Part shown: one piece after another, positions 11,386-23,025 of the stretch
How the letters are laid out: each line of letters starts with the position of its first letter
Numbering within the stretch: position 1 is the first letter of the stretch
Source: Aurelia coerulea
Lineage: Eukaryota; Cnidaria; Scyphozoa; Semaeostomeae; Ulmaridae
DNA length: 64,000 nucleotides
Assembly: GCA_039566865.1 (NCBI GenBank)
Contig: CM076943.1
Location: forward strand, 37,580,663 to 37,644,662
Direction: 5' to 3'
Notes under the pieces: generated by a model
Told to the model about the DNA's origin: nothing
The model's database searches: none
The model's input: only the letters and a program-made list of their open reading frames with translations
Program-made: the position numbers and the translations under genes

Positions 11386-11978
11386 CAGGGTGTCCCAAAA
11401 ATATTGTGCCCTGTTTCCCTGAAGATTGCGACAAAATAACAAAAGATTCTCGCCAAACTTTTGCATGATCTTGCTCCTCAGATATTCTTCAATTAAAGTT
11501 TGCTGCCATCCCCATAAAAATCCGTTGAAAAATGATGGAGCTATGACCTTCAGGAGACAAAATTTGCCTGATGACGGAAACCAGCGGTCGGCCATTTTGT
11601 CTTACTATTTTGCAAATAGCTTCATGGATGAAATGAAACAGCAGCCTCCAATGTCCAAGCTCTCGTTAAAATTCCGAAAATCATCAGAGATTGCAACTAT
11701 TTCTGACCTCACAGAAACTACTTCGTGTCTGGCGCGAAGCTATTTATCACTGCAAAATAGTAAGACAAAAACAGGTCGACCAATGGTTTCAGTCATAAGG
11801 CAAATTTAGTCTTCTGAAGGTCATAGCTCAATCATTTTTCAACCGATTTTTATGGGGATGGCAGCAAACTTTATTTGAACATCTGATGAGCAACATCATA
11901 TAAAAGTTTGGGGAGTATCTTCTGCTTCTTTGTCGCAATCTTTAGGCGAACTGGGCACAATTTTTTTGGGACACGCTG
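11386..11978. mobile_element. Mariner-like fold-back element with TA duplication
   Basis: Bounded by TA (11384-11385 and 11979-11980). The ends are CAGGGTGTCCCAAAAATATT on the left and TTTTTTTGGGACACGCTG on the right. The inverted arms run for more than 200 bp (for example CTGCCATCCCCATAAAAATC inverted as GATTTTTATGGGGATGGCAG). A frame of 127 codons inside (11426-11809) is mostly arm sequence and has no transposase motifs. Confidence 0.85.
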
Positions 11979-12101
11979 TATTTGTCTGATTTTCAGTTGT
12001 CGTCACAAAACAGAACAACTTTCATGTGTGGTTGAAGTTGTCAATTGCAAATGAACAATTAGGAAAGTAGCAGCTGAATGAGTCTTGAGACGGGGGAGCC
12101 G

Positions 12102-12631
12102 AACAAGGACAGATTTTGTAAGACATTAGCATTAGTTGCTTTTGATTAACACCGCCATTCAAAGCGATTAGCAATTACAGACAAAGGAAATTATTTCAAC
12201 CAGTAATTCAAAACAAACAAAGCCGCAGAAGTTTCTCTAAAATCCAGGTAGCTAGCTCGCTCGTTGTGCATTCCAGAAATCGTTTTTAAGAGCAAACATC
12301 AGCTAATATCGAAAGGAGAAAGATGTTTCTACACATCTGCATCAGGCATTTAATTTGTTTGGTTCAAAAGCCGGTCGGGAGGTGATTGACGAGGTAGATA
12401 TGTAGATATATCCTTTTTCTTTCGATATATGCTCATGTTTGCTCTTAAGAATAATTTCTGGAATGCACAACGAGCGCGCTAGCTACCTGGGTTGCAGAGA
12501 ATCTTTTGCGGCTTTGTTTGTTTTGAATTACTAGTAGAGAGAATTTCCTTTGTCTGCGACCGCAAATCTCTTTGAATAGCGGTGTTAATTAAAGCAACTC
12601 ATGCTATTGTCTTACGAAATCGGTCCTTGTT
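12102..12631. mobile_element. R2 fold-back MITE, copy 4
   Basis: Arms begin AACAAGGACAGATTTTGTAA and end inverted at CGGTCCTTGTT. The flanks GGGGAGCCG (12093-12101) and GGGGCGACG (12632-12640) agree at 7 of 9 positions, so this copy is older. It has the same internal TAGCTAGC and CATTCCAGAAAT blocks as the other copies. Confidence 0.75.
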
Positions 12632-12640
12632 GGGGCGACG

Positions 12641-12993
12641 GGCATTGATCTTTTGATTTCGTTAACATATCTGGGCATAACTGACTGCAGGAACGTGCGC
12701 ATCCGGTTACATGCAAACATGCCAATAGAGCGAGAAAGGTCTGTTATCAGCTTCTGTTCTCTACGTTGGTTAAGTTTGTTTTCAAGGCCTAAAACATCGC
12801 ACTCGCTGATTAATGTTATCTCTAGTTATGAGGATGTTAAAGGAAACTGTCATTGTGCTGATTGAGTAAATAGGACAATCCAAAACAAAGAATTAGGCAA
12901 GCTTCAGTTATTTCAGTTACCAGAGAAATAAATTCGATGCTAATAATCTGATTCCTTTTCTTTGGGAAAGAAAGCATGACTCAAACGCATAAC
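12641..12993. other. Spacer, no recognised gene
   Basis: A 70-codon frame at 12653-12865 shows no recognisable motif. Nothing supportable. Confidence 0.45.
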
Positions 12994-13139
12994 GAGCAAG
13001 GGAATCAAATGTTTCCATCAAATGTTTGCTCTTGCCCCATGGCTGAAAACCTCCAAAGCCTCATTTTCACGGACCAATGAGACGGCGAATAAGCGAAGAG
13101 GACAAAAGAAACCTGTGAAGATTTTCTCAATTTTACCTA

Positions 13140-13541
13140 CTCTCAAGTACCGAATAAACGGGGGGGGTGAGAATAATCGGGGGGGGTGGAAATGGCTCAA
13201 AATAATAATAATCGGGGGGGTTGGAACAATCGGGGGAGTTGGAAAAATTGAGAATAGTCGTTTTTCATTTTCTTAGTAAAACACGTATCTAACATGGGTA
13301 CCACGTATGTAAAACACGTATGTAACACGGGTCAGACAAACAAAGGAGAATAAAGTTAATAAATACAGTAAGTACATTTGCTTAGCAGGAATTATTAAAA
13401 AAATTTGTTCACTATTACTTCTATTTTTCAAGAATTAATAAAAGGGGGGGGGGGGTTGGAATAAAAGTGGGGGGGGGGGTTGGAAAATTTTTCAAAAATT
13501 AATAAGCGGGGGGGGGGGGACGATTATTCGGTACTTGAGAG
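13140..13541. mobile_element. TA-flanked element with poly-G tracts, in F copy 1
   Basis: The ends CTCTCAAGTACCGAATAA and TTATTCGGTACTTGAGAG are inverted repeats. TA is duplicated at 13138-13139 and 13542-13543. Sister F copies read TTACCTACCTTCAT without a break at this point, which gives an empty site. The interior holds several runs of 8-10 G joined by GTTGGAA. No gene. Confidence 0.85.
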
Positions 13542-13606
13542 TACCTTCATGAAACGCAAATACGACAAACTGATTGAAATTTCCCGAATTTTTTTGAAGA
13601 AATCTA

Positions 13607-16600
13607 CCGGGTGTCCCAAAAAAAGTATAGGCGTTTGAACAATTCCCGTGAAGGAGCCTTGTATTCAAAAGATTTTATTTTCAGTTGATGGTACATATGA
13701 GATCTCAACTTAGATTTTGCAACCTTGCATGTCCAAATCGAGTTCGTATTTGCAGAGTAATTCACTTAAACAGGCATAATATCTTAGGCAGCCTAAGACA
13801 GATGATTATTTAAAGTGCACATCCAGCGCAAAACTTTTATTTCATTTTCTGATAGAACTATTAAAGTAATGCTATTCTGCCAAAAAAAAATTTGAAAATC
13901 ATTTTCCAAACCACTTTTACAACGGATTTTGTGCAGCGTGGTCGGTTCCATGACCGCGCTCCTGAGTCCTGGGTACTAGTGACGCCTACCCAGGAACACA
14001 AATATTGACTTTCAGCAAACTTTCAATGTGAACACAGGATAACAGTACTTCCACGAGACCGAAGATTGGACTTGCTCGGCTGTTTTATCGAGAAGAAAAC
14101 CTAATAACGATGGTACTTAGTATCCTTATCAACAGCAAATAGTTTGCAAAGCAGATGGACGTTAACAGAATTGACATGAAGTCAAAAGAAGGCAAGAAAC
14201 CTTGACGGCAAGCCGAGCTGCGGGACAGTTTGATAACGGGCCTATCTTTCTGCAGACCGTCGTTCGCCATCATTTGTGATCGACTGTTGTGACGCAGGGT
14301 TGTGACGGAATCTAATCGCAAGCAAAGTAATTCCTTGATTGGCAGTGTATTCGAGGTAATCCGTTTTCAAATATGGTTATTTCATTGTCTCCGGGAAGTA
14401 TACTTCCAACGGTGTTCAAATTCAATGCCATTTACATCTATTATTGAGCAAATCAAACATCGGAAAAGAAATGGAAGAACACTGGCACGTCTTTAGGTCA
14501 GGGCTTCTGACAATGCATATATTGCATGCAGGCTCCAATAACACTTCGCCCAGTTTGAAGCAACTTTATCGTTTGCCAAAGAAAGTAATCTACGTATTGG
14601 AGTCAAATTTTCAAAGCCAAAATACAATGCTATTAAACTGCAAGTTTGGAGCCTTTTATTTGGCATGTAGATAGCACCAGGCTGTTATCGATTTATAAAA
14701 ACGTATGTTGTTTTTTTAGATTCCTGAGTGGACAATGCCAAGCACATAATGTTGAGTAGAAGGAATGCACAAATAAAGACAAAGACAAAAATAATGACTT
14801 TCACATTCTTCACATTCAAATGAAAAAACATTTGTCTACTTTGAATAACTCAATTATGTGAAACTTGTGTTTATTAACCATCAAAACCCTCCTGTTTCTG
14901 TGAATTGAAGGACAAGACAATTTCTGAAACATTGACCTTATATGTGGCAATCTTTTTCCGAAATTATTCTAGACACTCGGTAAGTGAGGAAAAGCAAGAA
15001 TTGGGAAATATGACACATTTTCTCAGATACAAGTGTAGGAAGCGGTGGCTACAGCCCCCCTAATATTTGAAAAATTCGCCAAAACCAGCCATAATCAGGC
15101 AAAAATTGATATTGTCACGAGTCGGGCACAATTTTCATAAACAATATACATTATCTTTTTTATCTGGCAGCCCCCCCTCCCCCCTAAATTTCATCTTCTT
15201 ATGTGCTCATGATCTCAGAGGTCAAACAGATCCAGAAATAATCTTCTCTCGATTGTTCCTAAATTTATTTTGAGAATTTAGGAAAATAAGTTCATAAATC
15301 TCCACCAACAATTGTTCTGTAGCAATACGATACCTTCCAGAGTGTAGAATTTACTTTGCTAGTTAAAGATATCATTTGCAGCAAAAGGTCCTTTACAGAC
15401 AATTTTTATCACATTCAACAGAATTGGGCTGTTAGGGGGATGGCTTCAGTTAAAATGGTACTTTTGCAACAAAAAGTGAAACATATTTTCAACTTTTAAA
15501 GAATTGGCCCTACTGGGATAAAGTGGATAATTTTGTGGTAAAATGAGCAAGACAAAAATATGGATAAATTTCATAAAATCTTGAGATACAAGTCTTCTCA
15601 AGCTACATCTGTTAGAACCACACTCCATGAAATATTGAATGCTGATTTAAGTCTACCCTCTGGCAATCATTATTACCCATTGCACCTCAGCCTACCCATT
15701 TGGCTTGAGAATGGCCTTTAATTTAATTCACATCAACATAATTTATTACCTGACTTTATTTAGTTGCTTGCCATTTTCCCCTGCAGACCCTAACTGGTAA
15801 CCATTGGTATTCAGGCAGTTTACACTACTTAATTGTGATCTGACTGAAGAAATTGCCTCTGGCTTTGTCCCAAACACTATGCATATCATTTTAAAAGGAG
15901 TGGTGGTAATGGTGCTAGTGGTGGTAGGCTCACAACATGAATGAATTTGATGATAAATCTAGTGGTCCATTAAGATTGAAGGGGTGTTGAGCTGTTAATG
16001 GCCCAATGCCATTAACTGTCACAAAAAAACTGTTTGTTGGTGACCCCTAAGAAATACACCAAAAATGTCAAGATTTGCATATCTTGTGCACCATGTCAAA
16101 TACATTGCTCTGCCACATCAAAGTCATAACTGTCAGAGTTTAACTCTTTGACCGCAACTGTAAAACATGATAAGTTCTGGTCAATTGCCATTGTAAGCAA
16201 GCCATTTTTCTATTGCTGCTCATCAGTCAAAGATATGTCAGTGTTCTGTGCCATAGATGTGACAAGGTTGATGAACTAACAAAGGAAAGAAACAAACATA
16301 ATTTAATCATAATTAACAGTGGATTACTTCATGTGACTGCATGTATGGAAAGACCATTTGCACTTGTTTTCAATATCTAAAATATTTGAAATTGCTCAAA
16401 AAAATCTCAATGTTAGTGTTCAAAATCAGTGTAAAAATGCAGTCTCTCATTTTGTAACAGTGAGTACAGATTGGACTACAGTAAGCAAGAAATTAAGAGT
16501 AAGATCACCAAGTTCAAGGGAATGGTAATGGAAGATCTTTCCTCAAAACTTAACAGAAGTGGATGTTGTTGTAATCCACATTCCACAACAAGAACACAAA

Positions 16601-18052
16601 TTATGTTATTTATCAGAATAGATAAACATCTCACTTCACTTTATGATGCCACCAAGCCTAAACTATTTCTACCCCAAAACAGTAAGATAAAGTTTCTATC
16701 ACACAGAAATAAAGAATAGCAAACGACAACAATTCTTACCTCATACACTACAGACAGTGCTTGTTCATACCATTTGAATGACTGAATGAATTTGAATGAA
16801 CAACTGAATGAAACGGTGGCGTTGTTTGATCTGTTGATATTTGATAATGGATATCTTTCCAATCCAAAGCCTGCATAAAGCAGGTGTGTGACTCCAGTTT
16901 CATCTCGTTCTAATCTGAGAATTCTTGGCCCTCCAAATAATTGAAGCTCCTTTCCTTATGAATTCATCTGCCTTGAAATGCTTGGAGCACAGGGTCGAGC
17001 TGGCAGTTGCTTCCCATTTCGCTCGCTTCAGCTTCACAAAATCCACCCATTGCCAGCAGCAGGTCGTTCATCGCCATGAAATGGAATTAGCTGGAGTACG
17101 ATCGTACGATCCTGTTTTTTAAATCTGGTTAACTTCCACAGCCAGCTGCAACGCATCGGTTAGGCATATTCAGATATATACGATTCGGTTTTATGCTTCC
17201 AAAGTTTACTTGAGTTCCAAGTGAATAGAGTAGGCCACAAATATTGCCTTCCTGGGTCATCGTCACACGCGTCTCGACCCAGATCTCCCATCATGCTACA
17301 AAAGCCCGGCCGTGGAACCGCATTTTGCCCAAATCCTCAACTTCATCAACGCATAAATCAAAAACTACTCAGCCGATTTAATTTTTGTTTTTGACAATTA
17401 TGATTATATCAAGTTGGTCTATCATTTGAAAAAATAAAAACTTTGCACTGGATGTGCACTTTAATTATGCAGTTACTATGTGTAATTCATAAAGAGCTTC
17501 TGGGGCAGCTGAATACATTATTTTTGGAAGTTTTTTTGAGCTATGAAAGTGTAGTTTGCTGCTCACTATTCTAAAGCCCAAAATGACTAAACAATCACAA
17601 CTGCAACGAAACTTGGGTGAGAAAGATCCTTCGTTCTTTAAAGACACTACTCTACACAGCTCAAGTTCCTTCAGTCCTAGAACCTTGTGCTGTGAACTGT
17701 TTAAGTGCAAATGCATCTTTTCTTTTAATATTTTCTCAAATTCATATAATAGCTTCATTGATCAGGTGATTTTTAAGAATACAAATTTCAATGGTTGAGC
17801 TGACTCAAAATTGTCTTCAAGTTACGCATTGATAGTAACAGCGTAATTCATTAACCATCTGTCTCAGGCTGCCTCAGAAATTTTGCCTCTTTAGACGAAT
17901 TACTCTGGAAATGCAAATCCGATTTGATCGTACGAGGTTGCAAAATCTAAGTTGAGATATCATCTATACATTAAACTGAAAATGAGAATTTTTGGATACA
18001 ATTATCCTTCACAGGAACTGTTCAAAGGCCTATACTTTTTTGGGACACCCGG
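13607..18052. mobile_element. 4.4-kb mariner-like element in F copy 1
   Basis: The ends CCGGGTGTCCCAAAAAAAGT and CTTTTTTGGGACACCCGG sit between duplicated TA (13605-13606 and 18053-18054). Inverted arms extend about 230 bp, including TCTCAACTTAGATTTTGCAA inverted as TTGCAAAATCTAAGTTGAGA. The right arm is itself split by the insert at 17472-17839. Joining the flanks gives AATCTACTGTCCAGATG, matching the uninterrupted AATCTGCTCTCCAGATG of the F copy at 19319. Frames inside are short, and no DDE/D transposase motif is visible, so this is a non-autonomous element or a deletion derivative with captured sequence. Confidence 0.85.
17472..17839. mobile_element. Small insertion in right arm of the 4.4-kb element
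   Basis: The arm homology of the mariner-like element stops near 17471 and resumes near 17840. The intervening 368 bp begin GTTACTAT and end ATAGTAAC, with inner TTACGCA/TGTGTAA similarity. This suggests a MITE with short inverted ends. I see no clear target duplication. Confidence 0.55.
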
Positions 18053-18192
18053 TACTGTCCAGATGTTTGGTAATAAATGTTTTGATACCAATTGAAATAT
18101 ATCGAGGTTTCCATGAGTTATGATTGAAACACTCCTTCTACCATTGCATCTGAAAGTTCCCTTTTCCATCAAACTGTACGATACTTTTTGCC

Positions 18193-18260
18193 CTCCTATG
18201 ATAATGATAATAATGAAAATGATAATGAAAATGATAATTGATAATTGATAATTGATTAAG
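18193..18260. repeat. GATAAT-type microsatellite
   Basis: Interrupted repeats of ATGATAATAATGAAA and TGATAATTGATAATTG. Confidence 0.8.
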
Positions 18261-18264
18261 ATGG

Positions 18265-18846
18265 AGTAGTAGGATGTTGCAGGGATTTGTTTGGTACTTC
18301 AAACATGAATTATGATATCCAACAGGTAGGTTCGTAGGAATGAATGAACATATTTTGAGCATTACAAAGAAAATCTGATCAATGGCACAAGATAATTTAT
18401 CAGATTTCATTCTCCAGGTAAGTCTTGATGCCTCAAGATATGATAGGGGGGTGTAGATCAAATTCGGTTTCAGATTCTTGGAGGCTTGGTATCAAAGCTG
18501 GTACAAAGCAATTTGCTTTCTGTGGACATTGGACGACTTTTTATTTTCGTGTGCAAGAAAGCAAAGTTGGCAAAATTAAAAGAGTTCACTGAAGAGGCCA
18601 CGAAAGGGCGGTGAAATTTTTTAGACAAAATATGAAACATGTACCTACGCGTATTTATAATATTGGATTTTTACAGAAAGGTATGAAATTACCAAAATAT
18701 AACTTAGTATACAACACACGGGATCGATGTAGATCGCTGGTAAAAGGAAACTTATAGTGAATCGCTTTCCCGAAGAACCAATTTGGATGCTTGAATTCAT
18801 TTCGACATTGTTTAGGACCCAATAGGCTGCATGACTGTACTGCATG
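18265..18846. other. Spacer, no recognised gene
   Basis: No supported gene or inverted repeat between the microsatellite and the next F copy. Confidence 0.45.
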
Positions 18847-19115
18847 GGAGCATAGGAATCAAATATCGTCTTGGGCCGCGCGCTTGTGGCCCAAGGCCAA
18901 AACCTCCAAAGCCTCATTTTCACGGACCAATCAGACGGCGAATAAGCGAAGAGGACAAAAGAAACCCGTGAAGCTTTTTCTAAATTTTACCTGCCTTCAT
19001 AAAACGCAACCAGGACAAAAAACTGCACGAAACTTCCTGAACTACTCCCCACATGTTTGGGTACATGTATACAAGTTTGGATACCGGTTAGAATATCTCC
19101 AGTTATGCCTCCAAT

Positions 19116-20084
19116 AAGCATAGGAATCATTCGTCGTACATAGCCGATTGCTCGTGGCCCATGGTCGAAACCGCCAAAGCGTCATTTTCACGGACCAATC
19201 AGACGGCTAAAAAGCGAGGGAGACAAAAGAAACCCGTGAAGATTTTCCTAAATTTTACCTACCTTCATAAAACGCAACCAGGACAAAAAACTGCTTGAGA
19301 TTTCCCGAATTTTTTTAAAGCAATCTGCTCTCCAGATGTTTGAGAGTAAAAGTTTGGATGCCGGTTAAAATATCTCCAGAATTGGTGGAGTTATGGTCAC
19401 AAACAAACCGACAAGGTACTAAACCTTGAACAATAGAGATTCTGGCCGGGAGACAATAGTAATAACAATAGTGATTGTTGTAAGAACGACCCGAAAACGC
19501 TACAATCTGTGTTTTCAATTGTTCTTGCTATTGTCTTTCGCTAAATTTTCTTTTATTGAAGATTCAATGCCCCTACGGTTTCTATGTGAATTGAAAAAGC
19601 CTACAAAGGCTTGTTCGCGCATTTCAAGTCATGTGGCAATACTCTAGGGAAGTTTCTGTATTGTACTACTTTTTACATTCATGGCAAAAGTTTGCTCGTT
19701 GCGAAATAACTTATAAAATTCAAAAGAGGTTTTATCAAGAGGCTATGTCACCTGACTTGAAGTGGCGTAAACAGGTCTCGACAAGCCTTCGCCAATGTTG
19801 TCTATTGGAGAGGCAATAACTCCGCCAATCCTGAAGATATTTTAACCGGCATCCAAACTTGTACTCCCAAACATCTGGAGAGTAGATTGCTTTAAAAAAA
19901 TTCGGGAAATCTCAAGCAGTTTTTTGTCCTGGTTGCGTTTTATGAAGGTAGGTAACATTTAGGAAAATCTTCACGGGTTCCCTCGCTTTTTAGCCGTCTG
20001 ATTGGTCCGTGAAAATGAGGCTTTGGCGGTTTCAACCATGGGCCACGAGCAATCGGCTATGTACGACGAATGATTCCTATGCTT
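19116..20084. repeat. Fold-back family F, copy 3, inserted in copy 2
   Basis: The terminal arms of about 250 bp begin AAGCATAGGAATCATTCGTC and end in the inverse. The flanks are a perfect 7-bp duplication CTCCAAT (19109-19115 and 20085-20091). It is the same family as its host, so this is insertion of a relative into a relative. The central 440 bp are non-palindromic and contain no recognised gene. Confidence 0.85.
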
Positions 20085-20092
20085 CTCCAATA

Positions 20093-21113
20093 GGGTAGGG
20101 TGGGGTAATGTGAGTCGAAAATGAGCAAAATCTCAAAATGGATAGCTGGTAAAACGAGATTCATATGCAAAACATTTCAAAAGTTTCGTTTAATTGACAT
20201 TCAGTGCTTCTTCTTTCTTGGGGAAAATCTCAGCTCTGACAAAGGCAGTTAAATATTTTTAAAAAATTTTCTCTTTTGGCAACTAAAATAGGCCCACTTT
20301 TTCCAACGAGCAGGAAAAGTGGGTCTATTTTCAAAACTTGCACAAAATCGGAATATGAAAGGCTAAATGATTAAAAAAATTAATGGACTTACATTTTCCA
20401 ACTGTTCTCTATTCAATAAAATCACAGTCTTTGCCTTTTATCGCAAGCAATCCCGTTCCCGCAACGAAAATAAAACTACGGTCGTTATGCTGTTATCCAC
20501 CATCGTTGTGACTTGCAAGTCAGTGATCGAATTTGATAATAACAGTCAAATAAAGATGTTTGCAGTATGTTTACTCCAATTTAGTGGTTATAAGACAGCA
20601 ACTGCGGTAATAGGAAACCCGTTTTCCCATTTTAGACAGAAAACAACGTGGCAAGATGAATATATGTGCGAAAATTTTAAGCAATTCAAGGCTTCATTGA
20701 ATTTGAAATATGGCCGAATTCTCAGTTGGCCGACATTACCCCACCTGGTAAAAAATAAAAATAAAAAGAACGATCGCGTCAATGACTTCGAAATAAACGT
20801 TATTTCATTTGTAAAAGACCAAATTCTCACCTCATGGTCATTAAATTGACCAGAAAAGCAAAACAACAGTGGCAGGAGAAAGTTTTCCTGGACTTTGAAA
20901 TTCTTGCACAATAGGCTGTTCAGTAAAGTTATTTTATAAAACGAGTGGAGATACATCTAAGACGAATGTTTTATGTAAAAAAGGAGGTTATTATGCAGAC
21001 ATTAAAAGAAAAATAGCCACCCTTTCTTCCCTTTAACGAGGAAGGATATTTCTAGCAAAAAGCCCAGTAGACCCACTTTACCCCGTAGACCCAGATTACC
21101 CCACCCTACCCCA
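20093..21113. mobile_element. GGGTAGGGTGGGG-ended element with TA duplication
   Basis: The left end GGGTAGGGTGGGGTAAT and the inverted right end ATTACCCCACCCTACCCCA lie between TA (20091-20092 and 21114-21115). The interior repeats the motif (ACATTACCCCACCTGG near 20732) and has an inverted pair around TAGGCCCACTTTTTCC. A frame of 160 codons (20367-20849) is open but shows no domain I know and is low in informative motifs. The superfamily is uncertain. Confidence 0.75.
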
Positions 21114-21810
21114 TACAAAATCGGCGAGGGCTTGTCGAGGCCTGTTTACGCCACTTCACGGTAGGTAATAAAGCCTCTTGATAGAACCCCTTATGAATAT
21201 TGTAACTTATTTCGCAACAAGAAAGCTTGTGCCATGAATGCAAACAGTAATACAATACAGACACTTCCCTAGAGTATTGCCACATGACTTGAAATGCACA
21301 AACGAGCCTTTTTAGACTTTTCAATTCACATAGAAACCGTAGGGGAATCGTATCTTGAACAAAAGAATCTTTAGCAGAAAGACAAAAGCAAGAACAATTA
21401 AAAACGCAGATTTTGGCTTTTCAGGTCGTTTTTACAACAATCACTATTGTTATTACTATTGTCTCACAGCCAAAAATTTCTATTGTTCAAGGTTCAGTGC
21501 CTTGTCGGTTTGTGTGTGAATTGGAGATGCCATAACTCAGTCAAACCTGGAGATATTTCAAGCGGCATCCAAACTTGTATGCCCAAACATCTAGGGAGTA
21601 GATTTCTTCAAACAAATGTGGGAAATTTCAAGCTGTTTTTTTGTCCTGGTTGTATTTTATGAAGGCAGGTAAAATTTAGAAAAATTTTCATGGGTTTCTT
21701 TTGTCTTCTTCGCTTATTCGCAGTCGGATTGGTCCGTGAAAATGAGGCTTTGGAGGTTTCGGCCATGGGCTACGAGCATGCGGCCCAAGATGACATTAAT
21801 TTCTATGCTC

Positions 21811-22848
21811 GGCATGGGTGGAAAAAGTGCGTGAACAAGCAGAGCAGCTTCATAGGAAGGTTTGTCTGGAAGGGAAATAAGAGAGAAAGCGAAATAGAAA
21901 GAAGGACAAGAAAGGAAGCGACGAAGGGAGGACAAGAAGTGAAAGGAAAAGATAGGAAGCAGAAGTAGAGGAAGAACGTGGACAGAAGATAGGATGAAAG
22001 AGAAACAAAAACTGAAAATATAAGGAGGAAAGGAAGGGAATAATAAAAAAAGGAAAGGAAATTTTGGATTCTGCTCTTTTCCGTTTTGGTTGTGTGATCC
22101 AAGGACGCTGTTAAGAGTACAGTTCGTTGTGGATTATCGCCTCCACTGTACACAATATTGCAATTTATTTCAATAGATTAGTTGTAGTGATTGATTGCCC
22201 ATGAAAGGATTATATCGTGATAACTTATGAGATCTTTCATTGTAATAGCATGTAACGCAATAAACTTGTAAGCGCTTTCTCAAACCTAGTTTTAACAAAG
22301 ACTGCTCGGAGTGACTCTAAATATGCCTAAGAAACTGAAATGTGCGTTGCGCACTTCCTAGAGATTTGGTGTGTACAGTACACGATTATGCTAAAGTTGG
22401 CATGAGGAACTTTTCACCATTTGATACATTGCATTACTTGATGGAATACCTACCGAATAGTCAATGTTCTTAATTGGAATACTATGCATCTTGATAAAAG
22501 TTCTTCTCTTCTTCCTTCAATGTAATCATCTGTTCAGAATCTTTTCATCTAATGGTAAAATATGGTTTTACAAAATTCGAGAATTGAAGCAAACGATCTC
22601 ATTAGTTCATAGTTAGTTGAGGAATTCAAACAAGAAGGTACAACAATATGATAGTGTAGTTAAATAAAAATGACCACGAAGTATCCATCCCAACTAATTT
22701 GGAGTCATTCAGGCATCAGGTGCATGAATGAGCTTGGCTAGACATACTGCAAATAATTGAACATAACTTGCAATGTTTATTCAGGGTCCAAATAGAGATA
22801 AAGCAATGCCCCATCAGTTAGCTGTAATTTAGCTACTTTTAAGCGCCA
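21811..22848. other. Spacer with a purine-rich tract
   Basis: About 21880-22060 is strongly purine-rich on the plus strand (GGAAAGGAAGGG types), giving spurious low-complexity frames on both strands. The remainder shows no gene. Confidence 0.5.
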
Positions 22849-22849
22849 A

Positions 22850-23025
22850 CTATAAAGAAATTGATAATAATGATAAAGAATGATGATAATGATAAAGAAT
22901 GATGATGATGATAATAATAATAATAATGATTTTTTTTTATAATCGAAACGTTTTGCTTTTAACAGTTTTGTTTTTCATAATAATAATGATGATAATGGTA
23001 ATGATAATGGTAATGATAACTTGTT
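22850..23025. repeat. LINE tail-like sequence and GATAAT microsatellites
   Basis: Begins CAACTATAAAGAAATTGATAATAATGATAA, as the LINE at 38826-40284 ends (CAACAATAAAGAAATTGATAATAATAA); the first 20 bases of each agree almost exactly. It continues as degenerate ATGATAATAA repeats in two blocks separated by about 50 bp. I infer a very short 3' end copy of that LINE family. Confidence 0.55.

Larger units (their letters stand above)
12994..18130. repeat. Fold-back family F, copy 1, split by two insertions
   Basis: Starts GAGCAAGGGAATCAAATGTT, matching the family end GAGCATAGGAATCAAATAT at 18848. It continues through CATTTTCACGGACCAATGAG and GTGAAGATTTTCTCAATTTT. It is interrupted at 13140-13541 and 13607-18052 by TA-flanked elements, then resumes with CTGTCCAGATGTTTGG, which in the sister copy at 19330 directly follows the pre-insertion sequence. 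The right end cannot be seen; family similarity fades near 18130. Confidence 0.7.
18848..21810. repeat. Fold-back family F, copy 2 (outer host of nest)
   Basis: The left end GAGCATAGGAATCAAAT and right end ATTTCTATGCTC are inverted, and the arms share ACGGACCAATCAGACGGC and GCCTTCATAAAACGCAACC. The flanks TGCATGG and GGCATGG suggest a 7-bp duplication with one mismatch. The element is interrupted by another F copy (19116-20084) and a TA element (20093-21113). Its right half resumes with ACAAAATCGGCGAGGGCTTG. The centre holds frames with no recognised domain. Confidence 0.75.

Noticed and set aside
6300..12640. Regular inverted copies of a TAGCTAGC-containing block, considered as a CRISPR-like or satellite array
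   Set aside because: Copies are arms of individual fold-back MITEs with their own target duplications, with no spacers or constant period.
20367..20956. 160-codon plus and 122-codon minus frames inside the TA element
   Set aside because: They overlap each other on opposite strands, have no recognisable motif and lie in a non-autonomous element.
21803..22153. Hydrophobic 116-codon minus-strand frame resembling a membrane protein
   Set aside because: Comes from a purine-rich tract read in antisense (Phe/Ser/Leu runs); low complexity.
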